Shown in pieces: positions 24,745 to 32,856 of a stretch of DNA of 56,723 nucleotides. Under the pieces are notes generated by a model. That model had not been told where the DNA came from and made no database searches. It was given only the letters and a program-made list of their open reading frames with translations. Source of the stretch: Eubacteriaceae bacterium (lineage in GTDB: Bacteria > Bacillota > Clostridia > Lachnospirales > Lachnospiraceae); assembly GCA_910574915.1 (NCBI GenBank), contig CAJTCR010000032.1, forward strand, positions 1 to 56,723, given 5' to 3'. Both the position numbers and the translations under genes were made by a program. Each line of letters begins with the position of its first letter. Position 1 is the stretch's first letter.

Positions 24745-27700
24745 AACAAATTTTCGGCGGGGAGACAGGGAAATGTCTGCGGCAGAGTGGCTGTTTCGGG
24801 ATTATTTTGTATTCCTGGCGCGGCAGTTATGCAGGGACGCGGCGGCAAGGGCAGATGGAAAAACCATGCTTTCGGATATTTGGGAAACGCTGGATACAGC
24901 GGGGATCGGCGGCATGGTTTCCCGTTATCAGCTCCACGGGCTGAGAATACCGTTCGCAGGTATCGATGGCGGTACAGAAGGCACGGAGCAGCCAGTCTTT
25001 GCACTGGCGGGCACTTTATTTACCAGCGTAAGACAAACAGACAGGTTTGCAGTGTCTTGTAGCCGTGGATGGCTGGATATTCCGGTATCCTATGAGGGAA
25101 AGCCAGAACCGGATACCTATGCGATGCTGGCAGCATTTATAGAAAACGCAAAGGCAGAGCCGCAGTACAAAATTATGCCGGAAGCGCCTTCTTCAGCTCC
25201 GGTCGCGATTTCTTTTGGGGGATCTTACAGGCTTGGCAGCCGGACCGTATGGGATATCCCGACAGCACTGCCGCGCGGCGGGGAAGCATACACGCTGCGG
25301 TTTGAACCGGAAGGCGAAGGGCAGACAGCGCTGATTCTTGCGCTTACCCTGCAAAAAACGGATACGCCGGGTGTTTATGCCATCTGTGCAGGAACGGCAG
25401 ACAGCGCTGCGTCCCTTGCCGAGCTTGTGCGAAAAAGCTGCCCGATTGAAGGCGCGGAGCTGTATTATAAGGAAAATGGAAGTTATCAAAAGGCGGATAC
25501 CGAATGTATCATGGCTGCACGCCTGGATTTGTCTACGCAAACACATCCGCCGCAAAACGTATCCGCTGGCAGGAATGCGCAAGATCCATCCTATGTCCGG
25601 CTGGCGGTGCTGCTGTTTGAAGCTCTGGCGACAAACAACGGCGGTTATCTGCTGATCGCTCCGGCGAAGATCCCGGAACTGGCTTTCGATGCGCAGGGCA
25701 GGGCGGATATGCTGCTGATGTTGTTATTTGCAGAGTGTGTACATGCCACGGAACGGGCGGCAAGTGCCGTGATCCTGCGGGGAACAGCAACAGACAGCGA
25801 GGATGTTGTGCTGACAGCATTTGCGCAACGGTCCCGCTATAAGTATGCGCTGACGGCACAGAGCAATTCGGCGGTCAATGTCGAATGCGCGGTGCACAGA
25901 ACCTTTCCGCAGGAAGAAGCGGATACTTCTGCGCAGGCGTATGTGGAAAACCTGTATTCGATCCTGCGGTATTGTGTGAGCGTCGAATGCCGTTCTTTCA
26001 GACGCTGTACAGCGGCACGGCACATGCGTACCGTTATCAGAAAAAGCAGGGGCTTATACAAACAACGGCTGTTTATACGGGTGCAGATGCCGGACGCCTG
26101 GCTGCAAAAGCGCTGCCTTGTATTGACCAGGTATTTACGGCGGATATTGCCGCGGCCGCGGTGCTTGGATGGCATTTAACGGGGACAGAAAATCTGATGG
26201 AACGGATGGAAGAGGTAAAAAAACGGCTGGCGCGCCTGCTTGCCGCAAGGCTGCGGAGGATGGAAAAGCACACGGAAGCGGCAGATAAGGAAAAGCAGCC
26301 GCCGAAAGAAGTGGAAGAAGCTTTTTGCCAGCTTATGCTCTCTAAGCTGTCCAATTATTTTCAGATCCGCGCCGCGGCAGCTTTGGATGCTTCTGTTGAT
26401 ATTTCCAGGGAACATGCACGGCTTTATGGAAAGATCCAAGGCGAAAGCAAGGCATACGGACTGGAATTTAGCAGTGCGAAGCTTAAGCTGCAAAGCGGGA
26501 AGAACCAGCTTGCCGCGCTAGTGAAAGGGCCGGAAACAATTTTTGACAGACAGGGAGCGGCGATTTCTTATACAGATCTGGAATTTGGGTATACTATCAC
26601 ACATATAGAGGATCATATCACAGAGGTTGTGGACGGCTATGAATCTTCGGTATGGCTGTCCGGCGCTTCTAACGGCGCCCTGGCGTCACTGACGGCACAG
26701 GGCAGCGTCCGCCTGGAGTTTCCGGTACTGTATTTCCCGGAGGCGCCTGTATTTACCAGGCAGCAGTTTATCCTGGAGGAAGATTTTACGGTGCGCTACA
26801 GCGTTACCTATGCAAAATCCCGCCATCTTCCGCAGGTGGAGGATGAAATCACAGTGATTTACCAGCCGCAGGACATGCTGCGTGCAGACAAAAATGCCCT
26901 GGCTGACGCGTTTGCAGGCTTTGACTGTGCCGGAGAGGAGATTTTACAAACGCTGCACCAGACAGCCGCAGAAGTCATTGCCGGCGGACAGGAGGCACAG
27001 AGCAGCGTTGTTGCATTTGCAGAGGCGATAGATGCAATGTACACGCTGTGCACTGACCTGGAAAAAGCGTTACAGGATCAGGCGGTGCCTTTACATGCAC
27101 AAATTCCGGGGCATACGGTTTCCTTCCAGGTAAGCGAGGGCGAGGAGCAGGGAGCTTATGCGGTGACGGTAAACAGGAGCGACATTACTCCGCTCATTGA
27201 GGGATATCGTACCGAACACGTTAAATCAGATGCAGGCGCAGCCACCTATTTATTTGAAAAAAACGGGGAATATTTGGGTACGGCAGACGGACAGGCGATT
27301 TTAGAACGGACGTTTCTGCTTCCGAAGGAAAAGATCATGGACGTCCATGCCGCAACCGCACAGATGTATGCAAAGATCAACGGCAGCCTCGCAGAAGAGT
27401 TTGTAATGCGCACGGATATGATTGCAGCAGGCGGCATAGCGCGGGCAGATTTTACGATACTAGAAACGATTGACCTGCATAGGAAATACAAAGAGCCGGA
27501 TCTGGAAAAGGCAGTACAAAAATTCCTGCTGGATATCGGCGGAAGCCTGGAAGTATCCGCAGAGTGCCGCCGGATCGATGCAAATGGGGCAGAATTCCCG
27601 TTGTTTATGCAGCTTCCGGTGCATAATGACCCAAACACCCTGTCGGCTTTATGGAGCAGAAAAATCAGCCAGTGGCTGGATCAACTGCCGCAGGCGCTAA

Positions 27701-27792
27701 AAAAGGAAGCCTGCTTTGCCTTCCGGCTGAATCTTAGCTTCGGGGATGTGCTGAAAACACCGCATGTCATTGTATATCAGCAGTATGATTGA
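24620..27792 (+). pseudogene. Large unrecognised protein split by a frameshift near 25985
   Basis: Two overlapping frames together would encode about 1057 residues. The first starts at 24620 with a TAGGAGG ribosome site and reads sensibly to about 25985 (ending YVENLYSILRYCVSVE). The second reads sensibly from about 25987 (MPFFQTLYSGTAHAYRYQKK) to the stop at 27792. The ATG at 25987 has no ribosome site, so a separate gene is unlikely. The downstream part has a helical, charged stretch (about 26200-26330) and beta-rich regions. No family, signal peptide or catalytic motif was recognised. It may be a real indel, a sequencing error or, less likely, programmed shifting; no slippery heptamer is evident. 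Confidence 0.55.
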
Positions 27793-27885
27793 GAAAAGCG
27801 GATGCTGATGAAACAGATCTTGTAAGCCTGAAATTGCTTTTACATAGTTATGGATTCGTATAAAATACAGGAGTAACAAAAAAAG

Positions 27886-27918
27886 GGATGCAACAATTTG
27901 TATTAAATTGTTGCATCC
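27886..27918 (+). repeat. Left inverted recombination site (L) of a putative invertible segment
   Basis: A near-perfect palindrome: 14-base arms (GGATGCAACAATTT and its complement) around GTATT. Its inner 29 bases match, with only two differences, the inner 29 bases of the site at 32298-32330 read on the opposite strand, including the asymmetric core TTTGTATTAAA. Arms of about 11 bases around a 7-base core fit a tyrosine recombinase crossover site. A weak terminator role for the upstream gene is an alternative, but the following T-run is poor and would not explain the second copy. Confidence 0.75.
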
Positions 27919-27933
27919 TTATTTACACTTTAT

Positions 27934-27960
27934 ATATCGGAGCAAATAAAAAATACTTAA
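27934..27960 (-). promoter_or_regulatory. Sigma-D (flagellar, sigma-28 type) promoter match facing out of the segment
   Basis: Read on the minus strand: TTAA (27960-27957), 15 bases, TCCGATAT (27941-27934). The known sigma-D consensus is TAAA-N15-GCCGATAT, so 10 of 12 positions match at the ideal spacing. The box ends 15 bases from site L and fires leftward through it. In the present orientation there is only antisense sequence downstream; after inversion of the segment it would lead straight into csrA and flagellin. Confidence 0.6.
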
Positions 27961-28336
27961 CAGGTAAAATAAAAAAATTTTTTGATTTGCTGCCTGCTTT
28001 TTATCACCTCGTTCCGGTATGCGATTGGATTTGATTATTTTGCCTACCGGGATATTTATAACAGCTCGGCACAGTTATCATTCCGGGATATTTTGCAGAT
28101 GTACTGGTATGAACCGCTGTTTCATCTGAGTCTAATCCTGCCAGAAAACTGACGTTTCTGCCAGAATTCTTGAATTCCGCCAAAATCCTGTTACTATAAA
28201 TATGAGGTTTTGTCGCTGTACGATTCCGGCATTTTTGCGTTTGGAATGGATACAGAATGTAAAACAGGATTTAGGAACTGACAGGGATACTATTGTGTGC
28301 CTGTGTAAGACGGGAACGATCAGGAGGTAAATAAGG
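27961..28336 (+). other. Non-coding stretch with an EpsG-like gene fragment
   Basis: 27982-28152 is an open frame without start, ending at TGA, that reads like the N-terminal part of EpsG-type polysaccharide polymerases (FRYAIGFDYFAYRDIYN). The rest of such a gene is absent, so it is a remnant. Near 28290-28325 a short stretch reads TIVCLCKTGTI, which resembles the P-type ATPase phosphorylation motif with the Asp changed, too short to be sure. An AGGAGG ribosome site at about 28322 serves the next gene. A clear promoter for that gene was not found; TATAAA near 28195 is a candidate. Confidence 0.45.
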
Positions 28337-31150
28337 ATGGACTGGATGTTAAAGAAAATACTGTCATTGCTGCTGGCTGTGACGGTGATAGCAGGGATGA
28401 ACGGTGTGCCGGTTTGGGCAGCAGATTCTGCCGGGCAGGAAAACGGTATCGAAGCGTATACTGGAAACGTCGCATTTACTGTAACAATGGATGAAACGAC
28501 TACCACGTATCCAAATTACGATAAGTTTGCAGATATATGGAAAAATCTGCAAGGGAAGACGGCTGAGATTTGTCTGCTGAAAGATTTGAACTTGGACGAT
28601 ATAACTTTTGATCATGATGGTGATACAGATTCTCTTAAAACACTTAAACTTGAATCGGGGAACATTACTCTTAAAATAGCTAATGGTAAAAAACTGTATA
28701 ATACAACAGACCAGCAGCTTATATGGATAACTGGTGGTACATTTACGCTGGAAGGAGATGAATCTTCTGAACTTTCTGTAGGAACGAACGGATTAGTAAT
28801 AGGTGTTGGCAATGCCAGTGTACAAATCCAAGGGAAGGTAAAGCTGAAGGGTAATACTTGCATATCGGCAGATAAAAGCAGCGATGTGAGAATCAGCCAG
28901 TGTATTTTGGAAAGCGGAGAATATGCTGTACAAGTATATAACGGATATGTAAATGACATACTTGCTAATGGGTTTGCTTATCAGCAAAAGAACGAGGGCG
29001 CCACTGATCAATGGAAGTGGATAGAAGATGGCGACCAGATTGACCATCTTGGGCCTGGCACTTTTCGAGTAATGGAGTCTCCAGTAAGATTCAACCAGCA
29101 GCCGCAAAGCACAACCGTAACATATGGTGATACTCTGCCAGCTTTACAAGCAGGAGCTGAAATAACGCAGCCAGAAGCGGTCGGAACAAGCAACCCAAAC
29201 GATATCGCCTATAAGTGGTATCAGATGGAAGGAGACGATGCCAGGGAAACGAATACAACAATTCCAGAATACGCTTTTTCAGAAATTCTGGATGCCGGCA
29301 GTTACCAGTACTATTGCAGGGCGACTTGTAGGTGGTTTTCTCTGAACAGTAAGACGGCTGTTATAACCGTAACCCCAAAACCAGTTACGGCAAAGATTGT
29401 AAGCACAGGCGATATTATAAAGGAATATGATGGAACGACAGATGTACCGTCCGGACTGCTGTCTGTCCAGCTAGATGGCATTCTTGATTCAGACAGCGTC
29501 ACCCCCTCTGCTCTGTTCTATTATGACAGTCCAGAGCCTGGCATCCGCAAAATCACAGCTAAAATTAAGCTTTTCGGAGACGATGCAGCTAATTATGAGC
29601 TGGACAGCGACACGATTTCTGTAGATGGAAAGATTACAGGGACAGAATCGGATATCCCGGTGACGGGTGTGTTGCTGGACAGACATTCTCTAAGTATGAC
29701 TGTAGGCGGCAGACAGCAGTTAACAGCCAGCATACTGCCGGAAAATGCTTCCAATAAAAATGTATCATGGACTTCGGATAATCCGGCAGCGGCATCTGTG
29801 GGCAGCAGCGGGAATATTACGGCTGTCGGTGCAGGCAGTGCGGTGATCACTGTTACCACTGCGGACGGGAACCGTACAGACTCCTGTACGGTCACGGTCA
29901 GCAGCGCAGGCGGCAGTACGGGCAGTGGCGGCAGTTCAGGCAATATATTTATAAATTTTAATCTGCCGTTTGTCAAAGGACATCCTGACAAAAAAGGATG
30001 GACTGCGATTCAGAAAGAAGCTGTGACAGTGCCGGAAGGCGGAACGACAGATATCGACATGAACGGTTCTGTTTTGGTTCCGGGCAGTTTTTTTACAGCC
30101 GTCAAAGGCAGGGATATTACGGTCGTCTTTGATATGGGCAGCGGTATCTCATGGAGCGTATGCGGAAAAGATATCACGGCAGAAACAGCAAGTGACATAA
30201 ATCTGTCCGTAAGAACCGGCGCGGGGAAGATTCCCCGGGATGTTTTAAACAGCACGGCAGGCGCTTCTGCACACCTGGAACTGAGTCCTGTCCATAACGG
30301 ACCGTTTGGTTTTACGGCAGTGCTTACGATCCAGACCTGCATCGGAGGGAACGGTATTATGATCGGTACCGGAAAGACAGATGCGGTCGCCGGGATGTAT
30401 GCAAACCTGTTTGCTTATGACCCTGACCAGCGCAGCCTGTCATTTATCTGTGCAGACTGTGTGGGAGACGACGGGAAGGTACGTCTGCCGGCTGTCGGTG
30501 CATCGGACTGGACCGTCATTCTGTCGGCATACCCGATGGACGGCACAGATGTATCGGAAGACCCGTCAGCGTCCCAGAACGGGACAGAGCCGGAAAATCC
30601 ACAGGAGCCGGAAGAAACTGCAAAAGCACAGGTGAAGTCCGTAAAGCTCTCCAAAACTGTGTACACATACAGCGGAAAGGCAAAAAAACCGGCCGTCACA
30701 GCAGTAGATACAGTTGGCAGGCGGATTTCGGACAGATATTATACAGTAAGCTATCAGAATAACGTAAAAGCCGGCAGGGCAGTAGCTGTAATTAAGTTCA
30801 AGGGCGGCTACAGCGGTACCGTGAAAAAGACATTTACGATACGCCCGGCAGGCACTTCCATGAAAAAGACCACCGCACTGTCCGGCGGCTTTACTGTAAA
30901 ATGGGCAAAAAGGACTTCCCAGACCAGCGGGTACCAGATTCAGTATTCTAGGACTGCCGGATTCAAGGGAAACAGTACCCACAGCGCATTTGTGAAAAAG
31001 GCTTCGACAACAGCAAAGACTGTGAAAAAACTGTCGGCCGGCAAAAAATATTATGTGCGTATCCGCACTTACAAGACAGTAAAAACAGGCGGTAAAAACA
31101 CAAATATTTATTCCGCATGGAGCAATGCAGCAGTGCTGCGGGTAAAATAA
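28337..31150 (+). CDS. Secreted Ig-like/fibronectin-type surface protein inside the invertible segment
   Basis: A protein of 937 residues. The N-terminus is a signal peptide (MLKKILSLLLAVTVIAGMNG, cleavage probably after VWA). After an unassigned beta-rich region (residues 40-240, right-handed helix-like) come a YDG-type domain (about 345-430, KEYDGTTDVPSGLL), a bacterial Ig-like Big_2 domain (about 445-525, SMTVGGRQQLTASILPENAS), a Gly/Ser linker, and C-terminal repeats (VKSVKLSKTVYTYSGKAKKP, YSGTVKKTFTIRP) ending in a fibronectin-like unit (YQIQYSRTAGFKG). There is no LPXTG motif or membrane anchor, so it is released or held non-covalently. Such proteins are typical adhesin-like surface proteins of gut clostridia; the ligand is unknown. 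Confidence 0.8.
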   Translation: MDWMLKKILSLLLAVTVIAGMNGVPVWAADSAGQENGIEAYTGNVAFTVTMDETTTTYPNYDKFADIWKNLQGKTAEICLLKDLNLDDITFDHDGDTDSLKTLKLESGNITLKIANGKKLYNTTDQQLIWITGGTFTLEGDESSELSVGTNGLVIGVGNASVQIQGKVKLKGNTCISADKSSDVRISQCILESGEYAVQVYNGYVNDILANGFAYQQKNEGATDQWKWIEDGDQIDHLGPGTFRVMESPVRFNQQPQSTTVTYGDTLPALQAGAEITQPEAVGTSNPNDIAYKWYQMEGDDARETNTTIPEYAFSEILDAGSYQYYCRATCRWFSLNSKTAVITVTPKPVTAKIVSTGDIIKEYDGTTDVPSGLLSVQLDGILDSDSVTPSALFYYDSPEPGIRKITAKIKLFGDDAANYELDSDTISVDGKITGTESDIPVTGVLLDRHSLSMTVGGRQQLTASILPENASNKNVSWTSDNPAAASVGSSGNITAVGAGSAVITVTTADGNRTDSCTVTVSSAGGSTGSGGSSGNIFINFNLPFVKGHPDKKGWTAIQKEAVTVPEGGTTDIDMNGSVLVPGSFFTAVKGRDITVVFDMGSGISWSVCGKDITAETASDINLSVRTGAGKIPRDVLNSTAGASAHLELSPVHNGPFGFTAVLTIQTCIGGNGIMIGTGKTDAVAGMYANLFAYDPDQRSLSFICADCVGDDGKVRLPAVGASDWTVILSAYPMDGTDVSEDPSASQNGTEPENPQEPEETAKAQVKSVKLSKTVYTYSGKAKKPAVTAVDTVGRRISDRYYTVSYQNNVKAGRAVAVIKFKGGYSGTVKKTFTIRPAGTSMKKTTALSGGFTVKWAKRTSQTSGYQIQYSRTAGFKGNSTHSAFVKKASTTAKTVKKLSAGKKYYVRIRTYKTVKTGGKNTNIYSAWSNAAVLRVK

Positions 31151-31165
31151 ATAGAATCCTGATGG

Positions 31166-31560
31166 ATTGACAGGCGATATCCTGTACACCCCTGTTTTTC
31201 AGTTCGTTGCATACCTTCAGCCAGAATTTTGCGCCCTCATTTTCCACGATCCATATGCCAAGTATGTCCTTATAACCTTCCCCATTGATGCCCAGGGCAA
31301 CATAAGCGGCTTTTGTTACGACCCGCCCTTCTTCACGTACTTTAAAATGCACGGCATCAAGGAATACAACCGGGTAAAAGCTGTCCAGCGTCCTGCAGTA
31401 CCAGTCCTTTGCCTCCTGGGAGACTTTGTCTGTAATATTTGAAATTTGATAATCTTTTGAGCAAGCCCGTCTTTCCCTGTAATATCTTCCGTGGCCTTGC
31501 ACTGTAATAACGCTTCCTGGCAATTAAAATCCTGTGACATAATCGTTTACCACCAAAAAA
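31166..31560 (-). pseudogene. IS256-family transposase remnant
   Basis: A minus-strand stretch reads like the middle of IS256/mutator transposases (KVSQEAKDWYCRTLDSFYPV, then VFLDAVHFKVREEGRVV and ALGINGEGYKDILGIWI), with the first catalytic Asp in VFLDAVHF. A short piece of the N-terminus lies just upstream in another frame, so an internal deletion and frameshift removed the region between. The C-terminal half is missing. It cannot be active. Confidence 0.75.
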
Positions 31561-31626
31561 ATTGTCTGCCAATTTCTTCTAATTATGCACAGCTTTGTCG
31601 AAAATATTTTTATTAACAAAAATATG

Positions 31627-31674
31627 GGTGTGTCGAATAATCTGTGATAGTTTACACAGTTTATTTTACACACC
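31627..31674. repeat. Imperfect hairpin, probable IS256 end or recombinase terminator
   Basis: GGTGTGT...AATAA.CTGTG pairs with CACAG.TTATT...ACACACC. The sequence resembles terminal repeats of IS256-family elements, so it may mark the end of the remnant. It also lies nine bases beyond the recombinase stop and is followed on the minus strand by T-rich sequence, so it may act as its terminator. Confidence 0.5.
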
Positions 31675-31682
31675 TAAATTTT

Positions 31683-32261
31683 TTATAAATTCACATCTAA
31701 AAAGAGCTTGTCTTTATCGTCCTGGTCAATTCCCAGATACCGTTTTGTAATCTGATACGAAGAATGGTTATAAATATTCATTAACATCACAGGCTGCGCC
31801 CCGGACTTCCACGCATGATAGCCAAAGGTCTTGCGCAGCGAATGACAACTGATGCCTGTCTCAAAATGCAGCTCCTGTCCCGCTTCCCGGATCATGCGGA
31901 ATGCCTGGGAGCGGCTTAAATGCGTATTTTCTTTTTTTCCCGGAAACAAATACTGCCCCGGCTTCGGCGCGGGGATGCTGTCCATATACACCTTAAGCGC
32001 CTCCAAGGCGCTGTGGTTTAGCGCGATCTGCGTCTGCTTGCCGGTCTTGTGCTCTGTGACCGACAAATGCTTTAAGAAGCAGCTTTTCTCAAAATTATAC
32101 ACGTCCTTCCAGTTTAATTCCAGCAGGTCGCTGATTCTAAGCGCCGAGTTCATGCCCAGGCAGATCAGTGTGTAATTTCTCAGATTCGGTTTTTTCTCAT
32201 AATAATAGTTTTTCAGTTGTTCTACTTCCGCAGCATTTCGGATTGGCTGTGTTGTACCCAT
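31683..32261 (-). CDS. Minimal tyrosine recombinase (FimB/FimE-sized), putative DNA invertase
   Basis: A protein of 192 residues that is essentially only the catalytic domain. The catalytic set is complete: Arg42 (SALRISDLLEL), Lys72, His140 and Arg143 (CHSLRKTFGYH), His149, and nucleophile Tyr175 (YQITKRYLG). Integrases and XerC/D have an added N-terminal core-binding domain and about 300 residues, while FimB/FimE-type invertases have about 200. A GGAGG ribosome site precedes the ATG. It lies 37 bases inside site R and between two inverted palindromic sites, so it is the natural candidate to invert the 4.4-kb segment. Direction control and accessory factors are unknown. Confidence 0.85.
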   Translation of the reverse strand: MGTTQPIRNAAEVEQLKNYYYEKKPNLRNYTLICLGMNSALRISDLLELNWKDVYNFEKSCFLKHLSVTEHKTGKQTQIALNHSALEALKVYMDSIPAPKPGQYLFPGKKENTHLSRSQAFRMIREAGQELHFETGISCHSLRKTFGYHAWKSGAQPVMLMNIYNHSSYQITKRYLGIDQDDKDKLFLDVNL

Positions 32262-32297
32262 AGTAAACCTCCTGTTTATCTTTATGTATTCGTAGAG

Positions 32298-32330
32298 CCA
32301 TGCAACATTTTAATACAAACTGTTGCATGG
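32298..32330 (-). repeat. Right inverted recombination site (R) of the putative invertible segment
   Basis: A 33-base palindrome with arms CCATGCAACA / TGTTGCATGG. Read on the minus strand, it matches site L at 27 of 33 positions, with 27 of the inner 29. L and R are thus in inverted orientation 4.4 kb apart. R lies between the recombinase start and the csrA ribosome site. The flank between R and csrA (32331-32373) holds no promoter-like boxes. Confidence 0.75.
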
Positions 32331-32373
32331 AGCACATTCATTTGGAGATGAAAGAACAAACAAGGAGGTTCCT

Positions 32374-32706
32374 ATGCTGAAATTAACCGTAAAGCCAGGA
32401 GAATATGTACTCGTGGGCAATGACATCAAAGTCGTATTTGCCGGAGGAAGCGCAAATAACATGCGCATTTTAATCGATGCGCCAAAGTCCATGAACATCG
32501 CAAGAAGCGCTGCCCTGGAAAAATATAAGGAAGTGGAAGAACCAGGAAACATGGTGCACCACTACAAAGACAAAGAACTCTCAAAAGAGGCAAAGGAAAA
32601 AATCAGGGCAATTATTATGGATGACCGCAAAAAGGCAGGAAAGATCTATCATGCCGGCGCGGCAGCTTCTGGAAAAAGGGTTTCGGCTGCGGGAGCACTA
32701 CGGTAG
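32374..32706 (+). CDS. csrA: CsrA-like RNA-binding regulator with extended C-terminus
   Basis: A protein of 110 residues. The first 55 follow the CsrA fold (MLKLTVKPGEYVLVGNDIKV, then RILIDAPKSMNIARSAALEKY, matching the VRIGINAPKDVAVHREEIY region with the RNA-binding Arg kept). Typical CsrA has about 74 residues; the extra tail is lysine-rich and helical. The start is set by AAGGAGG. In Bacillus CsrA represses flagellin translation by binding GGA motifs at the ribosome site and is countered by FliW; no fliW is in this window. It sits 150 bases upstream of flagellin, presumably in the same transcript. Confidence 0.8.
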   Translation: MLKLTVKPGEYVLVGNDIKVVFAGGSANNMRILIDAPKSMNIARSAALEKYKEVEEPGNMVHHYKDKELSKEAKEKIRAIIMDDRKKAGKIYHAGAAASGKRVSAAGALR

Positions 32707-32856
32707 AAAACAGGTAATAGCGCAGAGGAAACCTAGGGCCTTTGCTTATTATAAATCATCAGTAAAAAAGAAAGCAAGCAGCCTGAAAAAAGCAAACAGG
32801 CGCTTCCCATGCACGCAAACGGATTTGCGGCATTATAAGACAAGGAGGAAAATATT
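32707..32856 (+). promoter_or_regulatory. Flagellin leader with GGA-containing ribosome site
   Basis: The leader between csrA and flagellin has a small CCTG/CAGG hairpin (about 32782-32802) and the ribosome site AAGGAGGA, whose GGA motifs are plausible CsrA targets. No TAAA-N15-GCCGATAT or TTGACA/TATAAT pair was found here, so flagellin seems to depend on transcription from upstream. Confidence 0.4.

Noticed and set aside
27886..27918. Left palindrome as a plain transcription terminator
   Set aside because: The stem is AT-rich, the following T-run is interrupted, and a near-identical asymmetric core recurs at 32298-32330 upstream of csrA where no terminator is expected. A secondary terminator effect remains possible.
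28280..28330. P-type ATPase fragment (CKTGTI motif)
   Set aside because: Only about 15 residues fit and the catalytic Asp is not there; this could be chance.
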